Shown here: positions 1 to 7,153 of the stretch, piece by piece | Layout of the letters: each line of letters opens with the position of its first letter | How positions within the stretch are numbered: the first letter of the stretch is position 1 | Source: G965205725 sp965205725 | Lineage (GTDB): Bacteria; Pseudomonadota; Gammaproteobacteria; Pseudomonadales; Halieaceae | Assembly: GCA_965205725.1 (NCBI GenBank) | Contig: OZ242189.1 | Span: 3,038,001 to 3,102,000, forward strand | Direction: 5' to 3' | Length of the DNA stretch: 64,000 nt | Program-made: the position numbers and the translations under genes | Notes under the pieces: model-generated | Seen by the model: only the letters and a program-made list of their open reading frames with translations | Told to the model about the DNA's origin: nothing | The model's database searches: none

Positions 1-132
1 CGGCATCAATTGCTTGCTGACAGTGCTGGTCAGCGGGTACAACCGTGTCCCGGAACCGCCGGCCAAAATAATGCCCTTATACGCGGTGTCAGGGGCCGAG
101 GGGTCGATTGAGTGGGAGCCTGAGCTGGGCAT
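1..132 (-). CDS. rmlA: Glucose-1-phosphate thymidylyltransferase, N-terminal part (cut by window edge)
   Basis: The gene reads leftwards off the window; 44 codons are visible from the ATG at 130-132. The first ~18 residues are a variable leader, followed by KGIILAGGSGTRLYPLT, the nucleotide-binding signature of sugar-1-phosphate nucleotidyltransferases, and VSKQLMP, typical of RmlA/RfbA. The family makes dTDP-glucose from glucose-1-phosphate and dTTP in the cytoplasm, the first step toward dTDP-rhamnose. It diverges from a glycosyltransferase operon, which fits a surface-polysaccharide role. RmlA rather than another nucleotidyltransferase is inferred from this short stretch only; the leader is longer than usual, so the real start could be further in. 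Confidence 0.8.
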   Translation of the reverse strand, partial: MPSSGSHSIDPSAPDTAYKGIILAGGSGTRLYPLTSTVSKQLMP

Positions 133-364
133 AGTGATTCTGTTAGCGTTAGAAGCGGCAGTATAAGCCTAAACAGCAACTACTTACGATCAACCGGGTC
201 TGTTTTACTGGCCGTTATCGTCACTGGATTTTTTGGGGGTACCTGATTAAAATTTAGCCCCCTTTGGCTGTGCGCCAGGCGCGTAAGACTGCCAGAGGTT
301 CCCCACCCGGCCATTGGCAGTACTTTTAGCACTCTTTAACAAGGTGCCAAGTAACCAGGAGAAC

Positions 365-394
365 ATGCGGCTGCCTAGTCGCTCATCCAGATAG
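365..394 (+). other. Possible leader peptide just upstream of the glycosyltransferase
   Basis: A nine-codon frame (MRLPSRSSR, stop TAG at 392-394) starts 5 bases after a strong Shine-Dalgarno AGGAG and ends two bases before the ATG of the glycosyltransferase at 397, which itself has no obvious ribosome site. Ribosomes finishing the small frame could restart at 397. The peptide may be fortuitous. The rest of the 133-396 interval holds no other gene that I can see and must contain the divergent promoters. Confidence 0.3.
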
Positions 395-396
395 TT

Positions 397-1710
397 ATGC
401 AAGCAGAAACAGCACGCGCGAAACCGCTCGACATGGCGTCGGCAAAGGTATTACCTATGCTTGACCGCCATGAATTTCGCCCCTTGCGCATTGCGCTGCT
501 GGGGTATCGCAGCCATCCCTATGGCGGCGGTCAGGGCGTCTACATCAAGTATCTGAGCAAAGCTCTGCTCGAAGCGGGACACCAGGTGGACGTGATCTCC
601 GGCCCGCCCTACCCCCATGTTGATCCGCGGGTGCGTTTAATCGAATTGCCGAGCCTGGACCTGTTTGAAAATGGCTTGTTGTCTTTGCGTTGGCACCACC
701 TGCGTTCCTGGATCAATATTCTTGAGTGGCTGAGCAAGTTGACCGGCGGCTTTGCCGAGCCCATGACTTTTGGCCGTCGGGTGGTGAAATACCTGCGCCA
801 GCACGGCCACGAATACGATCTCATTCACGACAATCAAAGCCTCAGCTACGGTATGCTGAAGTTGCAGAAAATGGGCTTGCCTCTGGTAACAACCCTGCAC
901 CACCCGATTACCAGCGATTTACGCATCGCGGTGCGCGCGGCGCGCAAGTGGTGGTTAAAGCTACTTGTCTGTCGCTGGCATTCATTTTTGTGGATGCAGA
1001 AGCGAGTGGTAAAGCGCTTACACAATATTGTCACAGTATCGGAGTGTTCGCGTCAGGATATTGCCAAGGACTTTGGCATCCAGCCGGCGGGCATAGAGTT
1101 GGTCTACAACGGTATCGACACGGACGAATTCCGGCCCGTGGCTGATGTTGAGCGCAAACCGCTGCGCTTGATGGCCACCGCTTCAGCCGATCAGCCCTTG
1201 AAGGGCCTGCGCTATTTACTCACCGCATATGCCCGTTTATTGCGCCAGTATCCCAGCCTGGAGTTATTGGTAGTAGGCAAACCCAGACCTGGCGGTGCAA
1301 CAGAGAAGTTACTCAAAAAGCTGGGCCTGACGGACAAAGTAGAATTTGTCAGCGGCATCAGTACGAAACAATTGATTCGCTATTACGCCGAGACCACGCT
1401 GGTGGTTGTACCTTCAATATATGAAGGCTTTGGTTTGCCAGCGGGCGAGGCCATGGCCTGTGGCGTGCCGGTTGTATCGACCTCGGGTGGCGCATTGCCA
1501 GAAGTGGTGGGCGATGCCGGTGTACAGGTGCCGGTACGCAATGTGGCGGCATTGGTCACAGAGATCAGCGCCTTACTGGAAGACCCTGCGCGCCGAGAAG
1601 ATCTAAGCCAGCGCGGTCGCGAGCGTATTGTTGAGAAGTTTTGCTGGCATGTGACAGCGCGTCGCATGGCCCAATATTACTATCGGGTACTCGATCATGC
1701 AGACGGTTGA
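397..1710 (+). CDS. Glycosyltransferase family 4 (GT-B fold)
   Basis: A 437-residue protein that transfers a sugar from an activated donor. After a ~28-residue variable leader comes RIALLGYRSHPYGGGQGVYI, the N-terminal Rossmann motif of GT4 enzymes with the glycine-rich acceptor loop. The C-terminal half has LVVGKPRPGG and the donor-site signature VVPSIYEGFGLPAGEAMACG (the E-x7-E region, about residues 329-348). No signal peptide or membrane segment is evident, so it probably works at the inner face of the membrane. It overlaps the next methyltransferase gene by 14 bases, indicating one operon. Starts at 397 or at the internal Met before LDRHEFRP are both possible. The sugar and acceptor cannot be deduced. 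Confidence 0.88.
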   Translation: MQAETARAKPLDMASAKVLPMLDRHEFRPLRIALLGYRSHPYGGGQGVYIKYLSKALLEAGHQVDVISGPPYPHVDPRVRLIELPSLDLFENGLLSLRWHHLRSWINILEWLSKLTGGFAEPMTFGRRVVKYLRQHGHEYDLIHDNQSLSYGMLKLQKMGLPLVTTLHHPITSDLRIAVRAARKWWLKLLVCRWHSFLWMQKRVVKRLHNIVTVSECSRQDIAKDFGIQPAGIELVYNGIDTDEFRPVADVERKPLRLMATASADQPLKGLRYLLTAYARLLRQYPSLELLVVGKPRPGGATEKLLKKLGLTDKVEFVSGISTKQLIRYYAETTLVVVPSIYEGFGLPAGEAMACGVPVVSTSGGALPEVVGDAGVQVPVRNVAALVTEISALLEDPARREDLSQRGRERIVEKFCWHVTARRMAQYYYRVLDHADG

Positions 1711-2410
1711 TTTTGCGCACTTGCCCCTGCGGGACGGTGATTGGCTGCTGGATCTTGGCTGCGGCGAAGGTCGCCATGTGATCTCTGCCTATGCTGAAGC
1801 TGAGGTCAATGCGGTCGGTGTCGATTTGAACCTGGACGACCTGAAATCCACGGCGGAGAAGTACCAGGATTTTTCAGAGCCCGACAATGCCAGCAAGAGT
1901 TTTGGTCTGGCGTCCGCCGATGCCCTGCATCTCCCCTTTGCCGCCGACACCTTTGATCGGGTTATCTGCTCCGAGGTATTGGAACATATCCCCGATTACG
2001 CCTCGGCTCTGAAAGAGATTGAGCGGGTATTGCGTCCGGGCGGACTGCTGTGTGCATCGGTGCCACGGCGCTGGCCAGAGCGTATTTGTTGGGCTTTGAG
2101 CGATACCTACCACCAGGTTTCCGGTGGGCACCTGCGCATATTTCGCGCTGCTGAGTTGTGTGACCAAATCGAGACACTGGGCTTCAGCCATTACCACCGA
2201 CATTGGGCACATGCATTGCACGCGCCTTTTTGGTGGTTGAAATGCCTGTTCTGGAACAGCCAGGAAGAAAACCCGCTGGTGAGTGTGTACCACAAGATAC
2301 TGGTGTGGGATTTAATGGAGCGGCCCTGGCTAACACGGCTCATAGAAAAATTGTTGAACCCCCTTATGGGTAAAAGTGTGGTGATGTACTTCCGCAAGGG
2401 GGCCGTATAA
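1697..2410 (+). CDS. Class I SAM-dependent methyltransferase
   Basis: A 237-residue protein with the class I motif LLDLGCGEGRH at residues ~15-25 (motif I, SAM binding), an acidic end of strand 2 (VGVDLNLDDL) and FDRVICSEVLEHIPDYASAL (post-motif II/III of Methyltransf_11). The C-terminal ~70 residues are rich in Trp and His and may shape the substrate site. The start overlaps the glycosyltransferase end by 14 bases, and its stop TAA shares one base with the ATG of the following gene, so the three genes are translationally coupled. It probably methylates a sugar or lipid-linked glycan made by the same operon; that is inferred from context. Confidence 0.88.
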   Translation: MQTVDFAHLPLRDGDWLLDLGCGEGRHVISAYAEAEVNAVGVDLNLDDLKSTAEKYQDFSEPDNASKSFGLASADALHLPFAADTFDRVICSEVLEHIPDYASALKEIERVLRPGGLLCASVPRRWPERICWALSDTYHQVSGGHLRIFRAAELCDQIETLGFSHYHRHWAHALHAPFWWLKCLFWNSQEENPLVSVYHKILVWDLMERPWLTRLIEKLLNPLMGKSVVMYFRKGAV

Positions 2411-3483
2411 TGTCGGGTTTGTATTTAAGTCGGGGGCTATTTCCCCATGATTTCCTTCGCCCCACAGTGGAGTTTATTGTGCAGTCGCAGCAGGCCAGTG
2501 GCGAAATACCCTGGTTTAAGGGTGGTCACAGCGACCCTTGGGATCATGTTGAAGCAGCGATGGGACTGAGCATTGGCGGCGAGTACGAAGGCGCGGTGGC
2601 GGCCTATCGCTGGCTGGCGCAAACCCAGTTGGAAGATGGCAGTTGGTGGGCGGGTTACCGAGGCATTGAAATCGACAACGGCGAGCGTCGGGAAACCCAT
2701 TTTGTTGCTTATTTTGCCACCGGTGTGTGGCATCACTACCTGATATCTGAGGATCGTGAATTCTTGCAGGACATGTGGCCGACTATGGAGCGCGCCGTCG
2801 AGTTTGTGTTGTTTCTGCAAACTGAACACGGTGATATTCACTGGGCAGTTAGCGCTGACAATAGTGCCAGGGAAGATGCGCTGGTTACCGGCTGCTCTTC
2901 TATTTATAAAAGCCTGGAATGTGCTCACAACGTTGCGGTGACTCTGGGTTATCCGCGACCGCAGTGGCTGGTTGCAAGAGATAAGCTTGGGGAAGCTTTG
3001 CGTAACAAACCTGAGCGTTTTGATCGTACCTGGGAGAGTAAAGCTCGCTATTCCATGGATTGGTTTTACCCCGTGCTGAGCGGCGTGTTGTCGCGGAAAG
3101 ACGCCCGCGCCCGCATTGCTGCGCGGTGGCATGAATTTGTCGAGGACGGCATGGGCTGCCGCTGTGTTTCGGACGAGCCCTGGGTCACCGTTGCAGAGAG
3201 TTGCGAATTAGTTATGGCCTTGCTGGCCGCTGGTGACCACGCCCGCGCAGTGCAACTCTACAGTTGGTTGCACCAGTGGCGCTTTGACGAGGGCTCCTAC
3301 TGGACGGGTTATCAATTCGTGGAAGACCTGATGTGGCCTGATGAAAAGCCCACCTGGACCGCAGCCGCGATTATATTGGCCGCCGATGCACTAACGGAAT
3401 ACAGCGCCGCATCAAAATTGTTTCAGCAAGTGAATTTGCTGAATGTAGAAGGCAGTGATCGCGCCCAGCAACAGCCAGCCTGA
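2410..3483 (+). CDS. Six-hairpin (alpha/alpha) toroid protein, prenyltransferase-like annotation
   Basis: A 357-residue soluble protein with repeated helical-hairpin motifs of the alpha/alpha-toroid type: QASGEIPWFKGGHSDPWDH, TQLEDGSWWAG and a later copy RFDEGSYWTGY. QxxDGSWxxG-like repeats occur in squalene-cyclase, prenyltransferase and six-hairpin glycosidase folds. I see no DxDD or other diagnostic cyclase motif, so catalytic function is unknown. It is the third gene of the glycosyltransferase - methyltransferase operon, with a TAATG junction. The order GT4 - methyltransferase - this protein recurs in other bacteria from memory, which suggests one pathway, possibly a methylated glycan or glycolipid. 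Confidence 0.7.
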   Translation: MSGLYLSRGLFPHDFLRPTVEFIVQSQQASGEIPWFKGGHSDPWDHVEAAMGLSIGGEYEGAVAAYRWLAQTQLEDGSWWAGYRGIEIDNGERRETHFVAYFATGVWHHYLISEDREFLQDMWPTMERAVEFVLFLQTEHGDIHWAVSADNSAREDALVTGCSSIYKSLECAHNVAVTLGYPRPQWLVARDKLGEALRNKPERFDRTWESKARYSMDWFYPVLSGVLSRKDARARIAARWHEFVEDGMGCRCVSDEPWVTVAESCELVMALLAAGDHARAVQLYSWLHQWRFDEGSYWTGYQFVEDLMWPDEKPTWTAAAIILAADALTEYSAASKLFQQVNLLNVEGSDRAQQQPA

Positions 3484-3502
3484 TAATCAACCAGACGATC
3501 AG

Positions 3503-3565
3503 CCAGGGGCCTGTCGGGCTTTTCCGCAGTAGAACAGTGCCGAGCCGACAGCCTGCTAGAGCTTT
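3503..3565 (-). repeat. Dispersed 3'-end repeat, copy A
   Basis: About 63 bases that match copy B at 54491-54561. Shared blocks are CCAGGGG, CTGYCGGRCTT, GTAGAACAGYGCC and ACAGCCTGCTAGARCTTT. In both places the block lies at the 3' end of a minus-strand gene and includes its last codons and TAG stop. Complementary segments (CCTGTCGG near the left end, CCGACAG near the right) allow a hairpin on the RNA, so the block may act as a terminator or RNA stabiliser. Confidence 0.55.
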
Positions 3566-4176
3566 CTTAAAAGCGCCAGTGTTTCGACGCGCTCAATCTC
3601 GTCAAATAAACCAGATTCAAGCGCCAGCCTGTAAATCGCATAGGGCGCGTGGCCACCTTTGCTGGCGTCGGGGAATACATCGTGAATGGCCAGTACGCCA
3701 CCGCGCATAACCAGGCCATTCCAGCAGCGATAGTCAGTCAGTGCTGCGTCCAGGCTGTGGCCGCCATCAATAAATACCATCGACAGTGGCGTAGTCCAGA
3801 AACGCGCCGCCGACCCCGAGCTGGTGACCAGAGGAACCACCCAGTTATCCAGCCGTGCAACTCGAATATTGCGGCGAAACTCGCGGAAGGAATCGAACTG
3901 CTGATCCTGCTCATCGAATAGTTCAGGATCGTGAAAAAACGCACCTTTTTGATGTTCTTCTGAGCCTCTATGATGATCCAGCGCATAGACCAAACTGCTT
4001 TGCTCACGGCAGGCCTGGCCCAGGCAAATAGTGGATTTACCACAGTAACTGCCGATCTCAAGAATCGGCCCGCGAGCGCAAACCCGGCTGGCAGCAGCGT
4101 ATAGTGCAGTCGCCTCGGCATCTGCGAGGAAGCCCTTGACCTTATTCAGATCAAGGGGCGGGGTAAAAGCAGTCAT
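3556..4176 (-). CDS. Class I SAM-dependent methyltransferase (Methyltransf_24 type)
   Basis: 206 residues. PILEIGSYCGKSTICLG is motif I of the Methyltransf_24/CmcI-like group, ALDHHRGS follows strand 2, and MVFIDGGHSLDAALTDYRCW carries the DGGHxxxxxxxD signature. GVLAIHDVFPD near the end matches the GxxxxHD region, where His/Asp bind a metal or substrate in CmcI-like enzymes. It is convergent with the glycan trio on its left and 30 bases downstream of tolC, so it could be co-transcribed with tolC. The substrate is unknown; neighbours suggest a sugar or cell-surface molecule. Its final codons lie inside the dispersed repeat at 3503-3565. Confidence 0.85.
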   Translation of the reverse strand: MTAFTPPLDLNKVKGFLADAEATALYAAASRVCARGPILEIGSYCGKSTICLGQACREQSSLVYALDHHRGSEEHQKGAFFHDPELFDEQDQQFDSFREFRRNIRVARLDNWVVPLVTSSGSAARFWTTPLSMVFIDGGHSLDAALTDYRCWNGLVMRGGVLAIHDVFPDASKGGHAPYAIYRLALESGLFDEIERVETLALLRKL

Positions 4177-4206
4177 GGAATGTACTTTCGCCAGTGGTAT
4201 CGGAGC

Positions 4207-5649
4207 TTATTCGCTCTCGCCGGGATAGGGCACTCCAGTGCGTCTGCTGGCGGTAGGGGCCGCTGGTGGCGTCGTAAAGGACTCCAGGCGATAGATATCT
4301 TGCGGGCTTAAAATACCCGCCTGCTGCTTCAGGCGAAAAATATTATTGACGTAGTCGTAACGGGCGTTGGCGTAATCACGCTTTGCCGCAAACAGTGAGT
4401 TCTGCGCATCCAGTACATCGACAATATTTCGTGTGCCCACCTCGTAACCCGCTGTCGTTGCGTCCAGTGCGCTCTGTGAAGAGACGATGCTCTGCTTGCG
4501 TGCGGCAACGCGCGACACATCGCTGACCACGGTCATGTGTAAGGAGCGGGTATTGGTGACGGTGTTGCGCATCAGGTTGACGCGATTTTCTCGCGCGGCA
4601 ATATAGTTCTGAGCTGCACGACGGCGATTGGCACTGATGGAGCCGCCTGAATACAAAGGCAGGTCAACACGCACCTGAATCACCTCTTGTTCTTGCTGGC
4701 TGTCCGGGCCCAGATCAAATAGTGATTCCGGCTCGCGGGTGAAGTCGCCATCAATTTCATAATCAGAGTAAGACACACTGCCGCTGACGCGCGGCATGTG
4801 TTGCATCTTGTTCGCCCTGGCGGTTTGGCGGGCAGCTTGCTCACCGTAACGCGCAGCTTTCAGGCGGAAGTTGTTTTTCAAAGCAAAGCCGACCCACTCG
4901 GCGCGCTCCAGGGGGTCGGGTTTACTGATTGCAAAATCGGGAGCCAACAGGTTGAGATTGGAGTGGTATTGCCCGGTAAGTATCGACAATCGCTCCTGGG
5001 CGACGTTGACATTGTTTTCATCCACAATACGCTCTACCTGTGCCAGGTCATAGGCCGCTTGCGATTCGTGCACGTCGGTAATTGCGATCAATCCCACTTC
5101 AAAGCGCTGTCGGGTTTGCTCCAACTGGCGCATAAATGCGCGCTCGCGGGCCTGGCTGGCTTGCAGGTTGTCTTGTGCGCGTAACACACCTAAATAAGTC
5201 TCAACGACACGTACAATCAAATCCTGTTGCTCGGCTGCGAAAGTCGCCTCCGCCTGTTGGCTGGCTTCTTTGCCAGCCTGAAAGCTGAACCAGGCGGGCA
5301 AATCAAATAACGCCTGGTTGAGAGACACCTGATAACCCTCGCGGTCGGTGTCGGTGCTGCTGCTGGTTTCGATGGGTACAAAGTTACCCGTGTTGTCGAA
5401 ATTAATGCTCTCGGAGTCCTGGTCGATATCACCGCGCGTGAAATCATAGTTTGCACTGACTTGCGGCAATAGCACTGCGCGACCGAGGTTTCTCGATTCC
5501 ATGTCGGCCATGTACTGGGCCTCTTGAGCTTTTAACTGGGCATCATTGTCCAGCGCGAGCTCATAAATTTCGCGCAGTGTATCTGCGCTACTGACAGTGG
5601 TTACAAGCGTGAGCAGGCAGCCGAGGGCGGCCGAGGTGGCGAACTTCAT
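4207..5649 (-). CDS. tolC: TolC family outer-membrane channel
   Basis: 480 residues with a signal peptide (MKFATSAALGCLLTLVTTVSSA, cleavage near residue 22). The mature protein starts LREIYELALDNDAQLKAQEA and has the two repeated outer-membrane-efflux units, each with helical LxxAxxxYxxA patterns, ending YVNNIFRLKQQAGILSPQDI as in the type I secretion TolC group. It forms a trimeric beta-barrel and periplasmic alpha-tunnel that joins with inner-membrane pumps to export drugs or proteins. It could serve the HlyD/MFS pair at 39.5-42.2 kb, but that is inference. It is divergent from yqiB-cpdA-parE, the arrangement seen around tolC in many gammaproteobacteria. Confidence 0.93.
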   Translation of the reverse strand: MKFATSAALGCLLTLVTTVSSADTLREIYELALDNDAQLKAQEAQYMADMESRNLGRAVLLPQVSANYDFTRGDIDQDSESINFDNTGNFVPIETSSSTDTDREGYQVSLNQALFDLPAWFSFQAGKEASQQAEATFAAEQQDLIVRVVETYLGVLRAQDNLQASQARERAFMRQLEQTRQRFEVGLIAITDVHESQAAYDLAQVERIVDENNVNVAQERLSILTGQYHSNLNLLAPDFAISKPDPLERAEWVGFALKNNFRLKAARYGEQAARQTARANKMQHMPRVSGSVSYSDYEIDGDFTREPESLFDLGPDSQQEQEVIQVRVDLPLYSGGSISANRRRAAQNYIAARENRVNLMRNTVTNTRSLHMTVVSDVSRVAARKQSIVSSQSALDATTAGYEVGTRNIVDVLDAQNSLFAAKRDYANARYDYVNNIFRLKQQAGILSPQDIYRLESFTTPPAAPTASRRTGVPYPGESE

Positions 5650-5840
5650 GTGTAATTTCCCTACAAAAATGAGGCTTTGCGCAGCACAGTGTAACAGCGC
5701 CGGGGCTGCCTATCATAGCGTGTTGGCCCAAGCGCTGAAAACATGAAATATCTGCGGCATAGATGCAATTGTAGATGCTACACTTTCAACCTGAGCCACG
5801 CTGAAATCCAGCGTTTTAAATAAACAGGAGACCGCTGCCG

Positions 5841-6305
5841 TTGTCCCGAAAACAGGCCAAGTACTCAATTAACCTGTCGGCCTTACACGCCACTTGTGAG
5901 AGTAATTACCTGCGCTTGCTGCGCCTGTTCCCCGATTACGAAACCGCCAATTATCGCGAGTTTAGTCTGCCCGGTGGGCAGCGTGTGCGTATCAACGTGG
6001 TAGAGCGCTGCCGGTATACCACCTGTTTAAAAATTCAACAGCAGAGTGGGCCTGAGAACTGGCTGGTGTCGCCTCAGTTTGAAGTGAGAATTTACCACGA
6101 TGTGCGCATGGCAGAAGTGACCAGCTTTCAGTCACGGCGGCGCACAGCCGCCCGCTACGAGTATCCCAACCCGGATATGCACGCCCGGGATGAAAAAGCC
6201 CAACAGAATCTGTTTCTTGCCGAATGGCTCGGCCATTGCCTGGAGCAGGGCCGTAGCGATGACGGCTTAACCGCTGTTCTCAAAGGAGTGGTTGACGCTT
6301 CATGA
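5841..6305 (+). CDS. yqiB: DUF1249 protein (YqiB family)
   Basis: 154 residues with the DUF1249 pattern: NYLRLLRLFPDYETANYREF near the N-terminus, VVERCRYTTCLKIQQ in the middle and VRIYHDVRMAEVTSFQ toward the end. The function of the family is unknown; it is a small soluble protein nearly always found beside cpdA. The start is TTG at 5841, chosen because CAGGAG lies ten bases upstream and no ATG fits. The stop overlaps the cpdA start (ATGA at 6302-6305), so translation is coupled. A small hairpin followed by TTTT at 5798-5818 sits just before the ribosome site and might attenuate the operon. Confidence 0.9.
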   Translation: MSRKQAKYSINLSALHATCESNYLRLLRLFPDYETANYREFSLPGGQRVRINVVERCRYTTCLKIQQQSGPENWLVSPQFEVRIYHDVRMAEVTSFQSRRRTAARYEYPNPDMHARDEKAQQNLFLAEWLGHCLEQGRSDDGLTAVLKGVVDAS

Positions 6306-7132
6306 CGAGTTCTGTTCGCGAGATGTGGCACGGGAGTGATCCGGTGCGAGTTGTACAAATTACCGACACCCACCTCCATCGTCAGGAGGGCGGTACCTTG
6401 CTGGGACTCGATACAGATTTCAGTCTACAGCAAGTTATTAAGTGCGTGCAGCGCGAGCGCAGTGCCATTGATTTGGTTCTGGCTACAGGCGATGTGTCTG
6501 ACCACGGTAGTGAAGAGGCCTACCATCGTGCCAAGAATTACATGGCGAATCTGAGCGACGAGGTATTTTGGCTGGCGGGCAATCACGATGTGCTCCCGCT
6601 CATGCAGGCCGTGTTGGGCAGCGACGAAGAGTTGGTTCGTGTGGCGTATGTGGGTAACTGGCAGATCGTTTTGCTTAACTCGCAAATACCCGGTGAAGTC
6701 GGTGGTGAATTGGGTGCAGCAGAACTCGACTGGTTGGTGCAGTGTTTGCAACAGGCCGCCGCGCGCAATGTGCACAGCCTGGTATGCCTGCATCATCAAC
6801 CCATCCCCATGGGCTCCGCCTGGATTGATGGGCAAATTATTCGCGACAGAGAAGCCTTTTTTGATGTTCTTGACCAGAGCTCTCAGGTGCGAGGCATATT
6901 GTGGGGACATGTACACCAGATATTAGATGCTGAAAGAAAGGGTGTTCAATTGATGTCGACCCCCTCCTCCTGTATACAGTTCGCCCCAGACAACGACGGC
7001 TTTAAAGTGGATGAGGTGAATCCAGGCTATCGCTGGCTGGACCTTTACGCCGATGGCCGTATTGAAACCGCTGTATCGCGCGTTGAAGGTGTAGAATTTT
7101 CCGTTGACCTTGAATCCCAGGGATATATGTAA
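6302..7132 (+). CDS. cpdA: 3',5'-cyclic-AMP phosphodiesterase (calcineurin-like)
   Basis: 276 residues carrying the full metallophosphatase set in order: ITDTHLH (DxH), ATGDVSDHG (GDxxD), WLAGNHDVL (GNHD), LVCLHHQP (H) and LWGHVHQ (GHxH). These ligate the two-metal centre that hydrolyses cAMP to AMP in the cytoplasm, tuning CRP-dependent expression. Gene order yqiB - cpdA - parE is the conserved gammaproteobacterial context. Coupled to yqiB by ATGA; parE starts 21 bases after its stop. The esterase-like gene yqiA, often found between cpdA and parE, is absent. Confidence 0.93.
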   Translation: MTSSVREMWHGSDPVRVVQITDTHLHRQEGGTLLGLDTDFSLQQVIKCVQRERSAIDLVLATGDVSDHGSEEAYHRAKNYMANLSDEVFWLAGNHDVLPLMQAVLGSDEELVRVAYVGNWQIVLLNSQIPGEVGGELGAAELDWLVQCLQQAAARNVHSLVCLHHQPIPMGSAWIDGQIIRDREAFFDVLDQSSQVRGILWGHVHQILDAERKGVQLMSTPSSCIQFAPDNDGFKVDEVNPGYRWLDLYADGRIETAVSRVEGVEFSVDLESQGYM

Positions 7133-7153
7133 TCCCGGAGTACGCTAGTAAGA

